Origin: UBA11574 sp964591175
GTDB taxonomy: Bacteria > Desulfobacterota > Desulfobacteria > Desulfobacterales > UBA11574
DNA length: 52,888 nucleotides
Direction: 5' to 3'
Assembly: GCA_964591175.1 (NCBI GenBank)
Contig: CAZQAF010000015.1
Coordinates: 1-52,888, forward strand
The notes under the pieces are model-generated. The model did no database searches. It worked only from the letters and a program-made list of their open reading frames with translations, and had not been told where the DNA came from. This document shows, piece after piece, positions 16,684 through 25,245 of this stretch (its first letter is position 1; every line of letters begins with the position of its first letter). Made by a program: the position numbers and the translations under genes.

Positions 16684-18033
16684 TCAATGACTGAAGAAGA
16701 GCTGGGGAAGCCACGTAGCCACCTGCGGAAAGAAAACGATAACTAGCAGGCCAATCACCTGGAGCATTACGAAGGGAATGATGCCCCGGTAAATATGGCC
16801 CATCGTGTACCCCTTCGGAGCGACACCCGCAAAATAGAACAAAGCGTATCCGAACGGTGGCGTCAGGAAAGATGTTTGCAGATTAACGCACATGAGAATG
16901 GAAAACCACAGGGGATCAAAGCCGAGTTCCAGGGCAATGGGCATGAAGATAGGAACTGTCACCAAAAGAATCGCCGCCCAATCGATGAACATGCCCATGA
17001 TGAAAACAATCAGCATCATAATGAACAGCGCTGTCCACTTGCTGAGGCCGCCGCCAATGAGAAGATTCGAAACCACATCGCCGCCGCCCATGCTCAAAAA
17101 GACCGTACTGAACATCTTGCCGCCGATGAAAAGCATCATGACCATGGACGTCGTTCTGAGTGTGGAGAAGCTCGATTTCTTGAGCACTTCCCACGAGAAT
17201 GCCCGGTTGAAAACGGCCAGCAGGAAGGCTCCTGCCGCACCTAATCCGGCTGCCTCGGTGGGTGTTGCAATGCCGAAAAGAATGGTGCCCATAACGAGGA
17301 AAATAAGTGCCAGCGGCGGAAGGAGCGATTTGAGGGTCATGGTCCACTTTTGCTTTGCGCTCCACTTGCTGGCTTCCTCTTTGGAAATGGCAGGACCGAG
17401 CTTGGGATTGAGATTGCAGCGCAGGATGACATAGGCAAAGTACAAACCGGAAAGAACAAGACCCGGAAAGACGGCGCCCGCAAAAAGGTTCCCTACGGAT
17501 GTCTCTTTGAGGCCTGTCAAACCACCGTAAACAACCATCATGATGCTCGGAGGAATCAAGATGCCCAAAGTTCCGGCGGCACAGATGATACCGCTGCTGA
17601 GCTCTTTCTGATATCCTTTTTGCATGAGGGCCGGTGATGCGAGAAGCCCCATGGCCACCACCGACGCGCCGATAATGCCTGTTGTCGCCGCAAAAACAGT
17701 GCATACCACCACCACCGCCAGCCCCAATCCCCCTTTGATGCCTCCAAGGACGATGTACAGGGCCTCAAAAAGATCTTCGGCCACTTTGGAGCTGTCCAGG
17801 AGCTGAGCCATGAAGATGAAGAGGGGGACGGCGACCAGCACATAATTATTCATAAGCCCCCAGGTGTTGTTGACGAACAGGTCGAACAACCCCGGCACGT
17901 TAAAACCGTTGTCGATCAGGCCGAAAAGCGTGGCGACTCCCGCCAGTGTGTAAGCGAGCGGATGCCCTAGAATGATCGTCAGCATCAGCGTGCAGAACAT
18001 GGCCACTGTGAGAAACTCCGGACTGAAATGCAT
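16684..18033 (-). CDS. dctM: TRAP transporter large permease, DctM-type (lactate-linked operon)
   Basis: A 449-residue membrane protein with about 12 helices and the DctM signatures AATTGIIGASVVAMGLLASPAL, GTLGILIPPSIMMVVYGG and LQTSFLTPPFGYALFY (given in short pieces). It forms the channel of a second TRAP system and would import an organic acid with sodium or protons. The gene follows dctQ by 24 bp with the site GGACG. Because the binding-protein promoter of this operon carries the same operator as the lactate genes, lactate or a related 2-hydroxy or 2-keto acid is the likely substrate. Confidence 0.93.
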   Translation of the reverse strand: MHFSPEFLTVAMFCTLMLTIILGHPLAYTLAGVATLFGLIDNGFNVPGLFDLFVNNTWGLMNNYVLVAVPLFIFMAQLLDSSKVAEDLFEALYIVLGGIKGGLGLAVVVVCTVFAATTGIIGASVVAMGLLASPALMQKGYQKELSSGIICAAGTLGILIPPSIMMVVYGGLTGLKETSVGNLFAGAVFPGLVLSGLYFAYVILRCNLNPKLGPAISKEEASKWSAKQKWTMTLKSLLPPLALIFLVMGTILFGIATPTEAAGLGAAGAFLLAVFNRAFSWEVLKKSSFSTLRTTSMVMMLFIGGKMFSTVFLSMGGGDVVSNLLIGGGLSKWTALFIMMLIVFIMGMFIDWAAILLVTVPIFMPIALELGFDPLWFSILMCVNLQTSFLTPPFGYALFYFAGVAPKGYTMGHIYRGIIPFVMLQVIGLLVIVFFPQVATWLPQLFFSH

Positions 18034-18057
18034 ATCTGCGTCCTCTTATTCCCTAAA

Positions 18058-18597
18058 TTATGCTCTTAAAGAGCGGATATTCTTTAATAAATCAGAAACC
18101 CCCTGTATGAACAGAAAGAGAAAGCTCAGTGCCATGATGATCTTGATCGGGTAGATGGGGGGACCCCAACTGGTCGAATTGCGTTCCAACTCCACAGTGG
18201 ATGTGTAAGCGTATTTGAATGACCAGATGGTCAGCAGGGAAAACACGGGTATGAAAATGCCCACATTCGTTATGATATTGATAATGGCCTGTTTTCTGGT
18301 TGAAAACCGCGTGGTTAATATGTCCACTTTGACATGGCCGCCGTGGACCTGTGTGTATGAAAGGCCGAGCATATAGTGTATGCCGTAAAGAAAGGTTGTG
18401 AGCTCGAAGCCCCAAATGGTTGGCGCATCGAAGACATACCTCATGATGACTTCATAGATGACGACGACGGTGAGTGGAACGATCAAAAGCGCGCCGATCT
18501 CTCCTTCTTTTCGGTTAAAAGCATCGATTCCCTTCGGAATAATGTCGAACAGAAGGCTTTTCGATGATTTCGGAATCTTTGTGGGTGCATCCGACAT
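18058..18597 (-). CDS. dctQ: TRAP transporter small permease, DctQ-type
   Basis: A 179-residue membrane protein with the four-helix DctQ pattern (IGALLIVPLTVVVIYEVIMRY; FELTTFLYGIHYMLGLSY; then VHGGHVKVDILTTRFSTRKQ between helices). Start ATG at 18597 behind GGAGG. The gene is separated from the upstream binding-protein gene by about 115 bp containing a strong stem-loop. It pairs with the DctM downstream. Confidence 0.9.
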   Translation of the reverse strand: MSDAPTKIPKSSKSLLFDIIPKGIDAFNRKEGEIGALLIVPLTVVVIYEVIMRYVFDAPTIWGFELTTFLYGIHYMLGLSYTQVHGGHVKVDILTTRFSTRKQAIINIITNVGIFIPVFSLLTIWSFKYAYTSTVELERNSTSWGPPIYPIKIIMALSFLFLFIQGVSDLLKNIRSLRA

Positions 18598-18650
18598 AGC
18601 ATCCTCCGATGATTAAACTGTCATTCGATTTCAATAATTCCCGGGTGATT

Positions 18651-18690
18651 GTATTCCGCCCCCAAAAAGGCTTTCACGGGGGCGGAATAC
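18651..18690 (-). terminator. 13-bp perfect stem-loop between dctP and dctQ
   Basis: GTATTCCGCCCCC (18651-18663) and GGGGGCGGAATAC (18678-18690) form a perfect stem with a 14-base loop. No U-run follows on the minus strand, so it is better read as a stabilising or partial-stop hairpin. That would let the binding protein be made in excess over the permeases, as is common in SBP operons. Confidence 0.8.
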
Positions 18691-18711
18691 ACAGCGGAGG
18701 CCGGCAGAAAT

Positions 18712-19866
18712 CTACTGCGTTATCTTGCCTGAAATATAAGTCTCATACGGCCAGGGAGCGACACCGCTTCTCGCGCTTCTCCAATCCGCAAAACTTTTCA
18801 AAAACGCTTGCTGAGAGTCCACGATCTTTTTCACATCTGGATATTTTTGCTTGAGACTTTCAACATAATCGTGGGTGATTTTACGGAACTGAATGAGGGT
18901 GTCCTTGTCCATTTGGACGATCTGGACTTTCTTTTTAAAGAGGTCAATGGCTTCGGCGTCAAGACCGTTGATCCAGGAATTGGACCATAGCTGTGTCTCT
19001 TTGGCAGCGGTTTTGACGATCCATTTGAGATCTTCCGGAAGCTTGTTGTAGGCGTCTTTGTTAAAGAAAACAGTACACTGGCTCGCAGGTTGATGCACAC
19101 CCGGTTCAATGACGTACTTGGTGATTTCATCGAATCCCATGGGATAGTTCATGGCCGGAGCCGAAAATTCCGCAGCGTCGATCACACCGCGCTCCAGTGC
19201 AAGATAAACTTCTCCACCGGCCAACGGGCTTACCGAGGCGCCCAGTTTATTCATAATATCCATATACCAACCGACGGTTCGAACGCGCAGCCCTTTAAAA
19301 TCCGACATCTTTGTGGCTTTTTTGTTAGAGAAAAGGCCCATATCCTGGCCTGTCTGACCGCAAGGGAAAGCGACCAGGTTATATCGGCCGTAGAGTTCCT
19401 GCATCATGGCCATACCGCCTTTTTCATAGAGCCAGATATTGTATCCCTCATCGTCCAGACCGAAAGGTATGTCTGCCAAGGGAACGAAAGCTTCGTTTTT
19501 CCCCTTCCAGTATCCCGGCCAGTCATGTCCCACTTGGGCGGAACCCTTGCTCACCGCGTCGAAGGTCTGCATGGCGGGCACCAGTTCTCCGGCCGAGAAA
19601 GGTTTGATGACCAAACGACCGCCCGATGCCAAGCGCACCGTGTCACAAAAATGGACGGCGACATCATAGAACAAAAGGCCCTTGGACCAGGGCATGACCA
19701 TTTTCCATCGGAAGGTTTGCGTGGAGGGCTTAACTCTGAGGTGGGCCACTTCTTCGTGGCGTTTGTCGGTGCCGAATTTTTTCCGTTTTCCCGCGGCCAG
19801 GGAATATCCGGACAGCATCGTGATGGATATAAACGCGATGAAGCAAAGTTTGAGTGTTTTTTTCAT
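18712..19866 (-). CDS. dctP: TRAP periplasmic substrate-binding protein, DctP-type
   Basis: A 384-residue exported binding protein. I chose the ATG at 19866 (AGGAGAT upstream); a frame start at 19920 lacks a site. The signal peptide is KKTLKLCFIAFISITMLSG. The mature protein has FRWKMVMPWSKG, then FKGLRVRTVGWYMD with the arginine that binds the carboxylate in this family, and GGEVYLALERGVIDAAEFSAP. The overall pattern resembles TRAP binders of keto or hydroxy acids such as TakP. Its promoter carries an operator identical in type to those of the lactate dehydrogenase genes, which points to lactate or a similar acid. Confidence 0.92.
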   Translation of the reverse strand: MKKTLKLCFIAFISITMLSGYSLAAGKRKKFGTDKRHEEVAHLRVKPSTQTFRWKMVMPWSKGLLFYDVAVHFCDTVRLASGGRLVIKPFSAGELVPAMQTFDAVSKGSAQVGHDWPGYWKGKNEAFVPLADIPFGLDDEGYNIWLYEKGGMAMMQELYGRYNLVAFPCGQTGQDMGLFSNKKATKMSDFKGLRVRTVGWYMDIMNKLGASVSPLAGGEVYLALERGVIDAAEFSAPAMNYPMGFDEITKYVIEPGVHQPASQCTVFFNKDAYNKLPEDLKWIVKTAAKETQLWSNSWINGLDAEAIDLFKKKVQIVQMDKDTLIQFRKITHDYVESLKQKYPDVKKIVDSQQAFLKSFADWRSARSGVAPWPYETYISGKITQ

Positions 19867-20001
19867 GATGTTGATCTCCTTACGAAAATGCTGATTGTTT
19901 CCTGCGGTTGCCTTTACCATGAATCACCGCCGAAAAGGCCGGTGAAGATGACGCGTTGTTTCACCCCCTTTCATTTTAAGCATGCGGCTCGCGCTTTTGA
20001 G

Positions 20002-20017
20002 CCTGCCGTTCGGCAGG
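20002..20017. other. Short perfect hairpin in the TRAP leader
   Basis: CCTGCCG (20002-20008) and CGGCAGG (20011-20017) pair perfectly around two bases, inside the untranslated leader between the predicted promoter and the dctP start. No U-run follows on either strand. Its role is unknown. Confidence 0.5.
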
Positions 20018-20103
20018 TGGAATTGCTGCGGTTGTTTTGGGTATTTGTTTCAATTACTGTGCGCGGCCATCTTTTTAATTACGCATTTGGTATAATTTCA
20101 TAT

Positions 20104-20143
20104 TGGTAGTACCATTTGTAAATTGTTCCAATTTGCTTGTCAA
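20104..20143 (-). promoter_or_regulatory. Promoter and FCD-GntR operator of the TRAP operon
   Basis: On the minus strand TTGACA (20143-20138) is followed after 17 bp by TACAAA (20120-20115) and directly by TGGTACTACCA (20114-20104), a perfect palindromic operator of the LldR/FadR type (TGGT-N3-ACCA). The operator sits on the expected transcription start, so repression by blocking polymerase is likely. The same layout is found at the lldG promoter. Confidence 0.8.
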
Positions 20144-20360
20144 GAAAAAAATTGAACGGTTCAAAAAAATATCTGAATTTACAATTATAATACAATTTAT
20201 TACTATTATAGAATGTTATGAACGGACCGCTTCGGCGGAAAGGGGTATCACGGGGCAAGGAAATTATGGTTTGACCATTGATCCATAGTGTTCACTCGAC
20301 TGGCTGAGAGCACAATTCTTAAGCACAATTACAAATTTAATGAAAAATTCGTCACATGGC

Positions 20361-20867
20361 TTATGGATTGGAGCACGAAGCTTTCGGCAGGCGCACGATC
20401 ATAACCGGCAGCTGACTTCGTCGCACCACGCGTGTGGCGGTGCTGCCCATCATAGCATCCGCCAGTAATCCATGGCCATGGGTACCCATGACCACCAAGT
20501 CGCAACCGATTTCTTTTGCCTGGGACAAAATCAACTCCACCGGCTCTCCCTGCTTGATGATAACGTCATCAACCAAATAGGGGCACTCTTCCAGCTCCTT
20601 GCCCACATCATGACAAAACGTTTCGACACGAGTCTTGATGGTATCCAAAACTTCCTGGATGTTTCTATCTTGAAGTTCCTGCCATTTGTTTTCTCCCAGC
20701 ATAGTGGCCAGACGAATCGTTGCACTGTGAGAAATCTCCTCCAACACATGAATAATGGTGATGCGAGCGCCGAACCGATTGGCGATGCTTGCCGCATAAC
20801 CGAAAGCGTAACGCGCATTTTCTGAAAGATCGGTTGCATACAGTATTTTTTTAATTTCAGGAATCAT
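20361..20867 (-). CDS. Universal stress protein (UspA family)
   Basis: A 168-residue protein with the UspA fold: KKILYATDLSENARYAFGYA at the N-terminus, and the nucleotide-binding loop GTHGHGLLADAMMGSTATRVV near the C-terminus (G-2x-G-9x-G-S/T), so ATP binding is likely. The start overlaps the stop of the lactate oxidation gene upstream (ATGA), making it the third gene of the lldG-lldFE operon. It may tune cells to the redox state during lactate use; that is inference from position. Confidence 0.92.
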   Translation of the reverse strand: MIPEIKKILYATDLSENARYAFGYAASIANRFGARITIIHVLEEISHSATIRLATMLGENKWQELQDRNIQEVLDTIKTRVETFCHDVGKELEECPYLVDDVIIKQGEPVELILSQAKEIGCDLVVMGTHGHGLLADAMMGSTATRVVRRSQLPVMIVRLPKASCSNP

Positions 20868-23023
20868 TTTTTCACCTCGGAAATAATTTCTGCGATATGT
20901 TTGACTTGAATCTTTGAGCGCCGATTGTCCATCCCGCCTCGAAGCTGGAGGACGCAGCCGGGGCAGTCGGTTACCAGAATCCGGGCATCGGTCTTTTCGA
21001 CATTATCCAGTTTCTTTTTGAGGATTTCTGAGGATATTTCAGGAAAATCGATTGAATACGATCCACCGAATCCGCAGCAAACATCTTCGTCTTTGGATGG
21101 CACATACTCATAGCCCGCAATTTCAATCAGCTTTCGGGGTTCGTCCGTAACGCCCAATCCCCGGCAAAGATGGCAAGGGGAATGATAGGCCACTTTTTCG
21201 CCGGTTTTTTTATATTCTTTAGCAGTAACGTTCAGTACGTTTGTCACAAACGAACTGAAATCGATAATTTTGTCCGTAAATTGCTTCAGATTGGCAGGCG
21301 CATTCGGATCGTCCTTAAATATTTTTAGATAGTTATGCTTGAGATGGGAGCCGCAGGAAGCGCAAAGGGTTAGAATATAATCGCATTTGACGGAATCCAT
21401 TGCTTTTAAATTCTGTATGGCCACTTCTTTTGCCGTTTCTTCTTCAGACGCCATCAAAGCGGGCAACCCGCAGCAGGTTTGATCCATGGGGAATTCCACC
21501 TGAACATCATGACCTTTAAGGATATCCAGCAATGCTTTCCCCTGTTCCGGGTAGATAAAATCAATGGCGCACCCGCAAAAAAGAGCGACGCTATATTTTG
21601 GATGGATAACTTCCGGCCGCAATTTCATCCATTGATCCCTGAACGGTATTTTGGCAATCGACGGAAGACTACGATATTCATGTTCTTTTCCAAAAAAAAG
21701 AGGAAGATGGCGAATCATCGGTTCTTTTCCAACAAAGGGCTTTTGTGCAAGATAAGCCCGGCGAAGGATAAAATGAAAAAGCCTGCGGTTTTTCATGACT
21801 TTGGAAAGAAGGAAATTTTTTGCTGGCGTTTTTCCTTCTTGGTCCAATACCGCACGGTAAGTCTTTTTGATAAGATATGGCAGATCAATATCCACCGGAC
21901 AGACTGAACTGCAGGCTTGGCAGTTAATGCAGTTTCTTACAATTGCCCTGTCGTTTTCCTTTCCGTGGTAAAAAAGAGTCAGAATCAGACCGATGGCACC
22001 GATATAGACATGGCCGTATTTATGTCCGCCCACCTTACTATAAATGGGGCAAACATTTGCGCAAGCGCCGCATCGAATGCATCTTAAGGCTTCGGAAAAT
22101 ACAGGGTCTTTGGCAAGAGCAAGACGGCCGTTATCCAGAAAAACAATATGCATATCTTTCCGATCCGTTGGAGAAGATCCGCATTCCGTTGCGCCTTTGA
22201 TCCAGGTTACATAAGAAGTGATCGCCTGACCGGTGGCGTTTCTGGGGAGAATTTTGAGGATTTTAAGCATCGATTTCAAATCGGGCATCAACTTGTCATA
22301 ACCCACAAGTGCCACATGAACCCTCGGCAATGTGGTAACCAGCCGCATATTGCCCTCATTGGTCACCAGACCGATCGCTCCGGATTCGGCAATGGCAAAA
22401 TTGGCGCCGCTGATGCCCATATCCGCCTCAAGATACGCCGACCTGAGGACTTGGCGAGCGACCTTGACAAGTTTGTCAATATTTTCAGAATCCAGTTTTT
22501 TTTGGGTTACCCCTTCGAATAAATCCCCTACCTGGTACCGGGAAAGGTGGATGGCAGGCATCACCATATGGGACGGCCCCTCGTGCCGCAGCTGGATAAT
22601 CCATTCTCCCAGGTCGGTTTCCGTTACGACAAAACCGTTCTTTTCCAAGTGATCGTTTAAGAACGTTTCTTCGGCAGTCATCGATTTGGACTTGATGATC
22701 TTTTTGACATTATTTTCTTTGGCAATAGCGGCAATGATCTCATTGGCTTCGCGTGCATCCTTGGCAACATGTACCTTGGCGCCGGCGGCTTCAGCATTGG
22801 TTTTGAATTCTTCAAACAGTTCCGTAAGACGAGACAGGGCAGCATCCTTTCCGGCGGCAATCTCCTCTTTGATACCTCCAAAATCGATGCCCTGATAGAC
22901 TGTGGGCCGGTTTTCCCGGTAGACGGTATTGAAAGTGTCCAATGCCTTGCGCAGAAACTCATCTTCGAGCGCCTCCTTGAGCTTCTTTTTGTATGATTTT
23001 ATATCCTGAGCGGTTTTGATCAT
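20864..23023 (-). CDS. Fused L-lactate oxidation Fe-S protein (LldF-LldE type)
   Basis: A 719-residue fusion. Residues 1 to about 300 are a LUD (LutB/LldF) domain. Two 4Fe-4S motifs follow: CIRCGACANVCP (Cys315, 318, 321, 325) and CINCQACSSVCP (Cys365, 368, 371, 375). The C-terminal 250 residues hold two CCG domains as in LldE/LutA: FCGCAIDFIYPEQG with TCCGLPA, and HSPCHLCRGLGV with VCCGFGGSYS. In Desulfovibrio the same fusion is half of the L-lactate dehydrogenase that oxidises lactate to pyruvate at the membrane. It overlaps the lldG stop (ATGA). The order LldG, LldFE matches those operons. Confidence 0.9.
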   Translation of the reverse strand: MIKTAQDIKSYKKKLKEALEDEFLRKALDTFNTVYRENRPTVYQGIDFGGIKEEIAAGKDAALSRLTELFEEFKTNAEAAGAKVHVAKDAREANEIIAAIAKENNVKKIIKSKSMTAEETFLNDHLEKNGFVVTETDLGEWIIQLRHEGPSHMVMPAIHLSRYQVGDLFEGVTQKKLDSENIDKLVKVARQVLRSAYLEADMGISGANFAIAESGAIGLVTNEGNMRLVTTLPRVHVALVGYDKLMPDLKSMLKILKILPRNATGQAITSYVTWIKGATECGSSPTDRKDMHIVFLDNGRLALAKDPVFSEALRCIRCGACANVCPIYSKVGGHKYGHVYIGAIGLILTLFYHGKENDRAIVRNCINCQACSSVCPVDIDLPYLIKKTYRAVLDQEGKTPAKNFLLSKVMKNRRLFHFILRRAYLAQKPFVGKEPMIRHLPLFFGKEHEYRSLPSIAKIPFRDQWMKLRPEVIHPKYSVALFCGCAIDFIYPEQGKALLDILKGHDVQVEFPMDQTCCGLPALMASEEETAKEVAIQNLKAMDSVKCDYILTLCASCGSHLKHNYLKIFKDDPNAPANLKQFTDKIIDFSSFVTNVLNVTAKEYKKTGEKVAYHSPCHLCRGLGVTDEPRKLIEIAGYEYVPSKDEDVCCGFGGSYSIDFPEISSEILKKKLDNVEKTDARILVTDCPGCVLQLRGGMDNRRSKIQVKHIAEIISEVKK

Positions 23024-23580
23024 GCTTTGTTTTCCTCCATAATAAGAATGTGCAATTCCTTGGGTCCATGAACACCGACAGCCAGCACGCGCTCGATATC
23101 TGCCGTTCGGCTTGCACCGGTAATGAAGGCATAGTATACGGGATCACCCGTTTTCAAGACGGCATTCAGCTCCTTTTCAAGGGACTCACTGTCTGGTTTG
23201 ATTTTTGAGGCAGGCAATACGGCGACGTGTGTCTCGGCGAGCATTGTGGCGATACGAATATCCTCGGATGTAGAATCGAGAACAAGGGTGCCGGTTTCAG
23301 CGATACCCCAGTCTACAGGCGTAAGCGCCGTGTGGATCTTATCGGCATGCGGCCTTAACGGAAAATCCAGCAGCGCCAGATTTGCCGTTTTGCACTGTTT
23401 TTTCAACGAATTCCGCTCTTTTGCCGTCAATCCCGTGGCCACGATTGCCTGCCCCCCTTGCGCTTTGGTTAAATCCGCGGCGTATTGAAAAGCGTCTTCT
23501 AAACAAACAATTTTTGAGACAATAGCCTGGACGGCTTCGGCTTTCTCCTGCATTTGCTTAACCAGATCTGGATTCTGCAT
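23020..23580 (-). CDS. LUD-domain protein LldG/LutC
   Basis: A 186-residue LUD-domain protein, the small partner of the L-lactate oxidation complex. It shows ALTPVDWGIAETGTLVLDS, then ETHVAVLPASKI, then YYAFITGASRTADIERVLAVGVHGPKELHI, the standard C-terminal signature. I chose the ATG at 23580, behind GGAGG; an in-frame ATG at 23613 lies inside the operator palindrome and has no ribosome site. It is first in the minus-strand lactate operon. Confidence 0.9.
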   Translation of the reverse strand: MQNPDLVKQMQEKAEAVQAIVSKIVCLEDAFQYAADLTKAQGGQAIVATGLTAKERNSLKKQCKTANLALLDFPLRPHADKIHTALTPVDWGIAETGTLVLDSTSEDIRIATMLAETHVAVLPASKIKPDSESLEKELNAVLKTGDPVYYAFITGASRTADIERVLAVGVHGPKELHILIMEENKA

Positions 23581-23601
23581 GGCGCCTCCGTATTGGGATA
23601 A

Positions 23602-23641
23602 TGGTTGTACCATTACTATTATTTGAATATTAAATTGTCAA
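23602..23641 (-). promoter_or_regulatory. Promoter and FCD-GntR operator of lldG-lldFE-usp
   Basis: On the minus strand TTGACA (23641-23636) lies 17 bp before TAGTAA (23618-23613), directly followed by TGGTACAACCA (23612-23602). The order and spacing are identical to the TRAP promoter at 20104-20143. The regulator is probably the GntR protein encoded at 26546. Confidence 0.8.
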
Positions 23642-23737
23642 CATTAAAAACAAAAAGAACTTGCAATATGATTTAATATCTGTTAATTTACTGAAAAATA
23701 AGTATAATTGTATTTAAGATATTGAATCTTCCAATAT

Positions 23738-23756
23738 TATAATTTTGGTCGTACCA
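23738..23756 (+). promoter_or_regulatory. Promoter -10 and FCD-GntR operator of the D-lactate/glycolate genes
   Basis: TATAAT (23738-23743) is followed two bases later by TGGTCGTACCA (23746-23756), the third perfect TGGTNGTACCA palindrome. No good -35 is seen 16-18 bp upstream, so an activator may help here. The site is 66 bp before the dehydrogenase start and faces the divergent lldG promoter. Confidence 0.75.
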
Positions 23757-23822
23757 TCTCCATGTTGTCTGTTTTGAAAAATATTTCTTGCCTTTGCGGC
23801 ATTCAAGCCTCGAGGAGGAAAC

Positions 23823-25217
23823 ATGATTAACCCGGTATTGCTGAAAGAATTTAAAACCGTGCTGGGACCGGAAAATGTCCTTGCGGATCAGGCCGACTTA
23901 TTGACATATTCATATGATGCCGCCGTGTTGAAAGCGGTCACGCCTGCCCTCGCCCTGCGTCCCGTTGACAGTGAGGCTTTGAGCCGGGTCGTGCGCCTGT
24001 GCAACGAAAATAAACTGCCCCTGACGGTTCGCGGCGCCGGCACTAATTTAAGCGGAGGGACGATTCCTTTGCGCGGGGGGGTGGTGGTTTTGACGAATGC
24101 GCTCAATAAAATATTGGAAATAAATTCAGAGGATATGTATGCCATTGTTCAACCCGGTGTTGTGACGGCGAGATTTGCGGCGGCTGTTGAAGCCAAAGGT
24201 CTATTTTATCCGCCTGATCCGGGAAGCCAGGCGGTTTCCACCCTCGGCGGGAATGTGGCCGAAAATGCCGGGGGGTTGCGCGGTCTTAAATATGGTGTTA
24301 CCAAGGACTACGTCATGGGACTGCAATTTTTCGATGTTGATGGTGAACCGGTAAAAACCGGATCCAAAACCGTAAAATGCGCTACCGGCTATAATCTGGC
24401 CGGCTTGCTGGTGGGATCGGAAGGCACCCTGGGGGTCTTTAACGAAATTACCTTGAAGCTGATTCCGCCTCCGGCCCATCAAAAAGCCATGTTTGCCGTT
24501 TTCGATGATATAGACAGAGCTTCTGAAACCGTGGCCGCTATCATCGCCCATCGGATTGTGCCGGCCACCCTGGAATTTATGGACAATTTCACCATCCGGG
24601 CCGTCGAGGATTTCAGCCGGGCCGGTCTGCCGGTGGATGCCGCGGCCTTACTGTTAATAGAAGTCGATGGGCATCCGGCTCAGGTCGAAGAAGATGCCGG
24701 AAAAGTGGAATCATTGTGCCGAAAAATCGGCGCCGCCTCCATCCGGGTGGCCAAAGATGCGGCTGAGAGAGACAAAGTCTGGGAGGCGCGGAGAAGCGCG
24801 CTGTCGGCCCTGGCAAAATTAAAGCCGACCGTGGTGCTGGAAGATGCCACTGTTCCCAGGAGCAAGATTCCTGAAATGGTGCGGGCCTTGCAAGATATCA
24901 GTAAACAATATGATATTGCCATCGGCACGTTTGGCCATGCCGGTGACGGCAATCTTCACCCCACGATTCTTACGGATCGCCGAGACAAAGAAGAATGGGA
25001 GCGGGTGGAGGCCGCCATTGAAACTGTTTTCGACAAGGCGCTTTCGTTGGGAGGAACGCTTTCCGGTGAACACGGAACAGGCATCGCCAAATCCTGTTTC
25101 CTTGAGAAAGAGACCAGCATGGCGACCATACGCTATTCCAAACGTATCAAAGCCGCTATGGACCCGAACAACATTCTTAATCCTGAGAAAATTATCGGTC
25201 ATGTTAAAGCGGGATGA
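23823..25217 (+). CDS. FAD-linked D-lactate/glycolate dehydrogenase (GlcD family)
   Basis: A 464-residue flavoprotein of the VAO/GlcD family. It has PALALRPVDSEALSRVV, the FAD-binding PP loop RGAGTNLSGGTIPLRGG (about 71-87), GGNVAENAGGLRGLKYGVTKDYV and the C-terminal FGHAGDGNLHPT with EHGTGIAKSCFLEKE. It oxidises a D-2-hydroxy acid such as D-lactate or glycolate to the keto acid and hands electrons to the Fe-S protein encoded next. The ribosome site GAGGAGG is strong. Repression by the operon-encoded GntR protein is expected through the operator at 23746. Confidence 0.92.
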   Translation: MINPVLLKEFKTVLGPENVLADQADLLTYSYDAAVLKAVTPALALRPVDSEALSRVVRLCNENKLPLTVRGAGTNLSGGTIPLRGGVVVLTNALNKILEINSEDMYAIVQPGVVTARFAAAVEAKGLFYPPDPGSQAVSTLGGNVAENAGGLRGLKYGVTKDYVMGLQFFDVDGEPVKTGSKTVKCATGYNLAGLLVGSEGTLGVFNEITLKLIPPPAHQKAMFAVFDDIDRASETVAAIIAHRIVPATLEFMDNFTIRAVEDFSRAGLPVDAAALLLIEVDGHPAQVEEDAGKVESLCRKIGAASIRVAKDAAERDKVWEARRSALSALAKLKPTVVLEDATVPRSKIPEMVRALQDISKQYDIAIGTFGHAGDGNLHPTILTDRRDKEEWERVEAAIETVFDKALSLGGTLSGEHGTGIAKSCFLEKETSMATIRYSKRIKAAMDPNNILNPEKIIGHVKAG

Positions 25218-25245
25218 ATTCGTTTTTCTTAACCCAGAGGACTAA

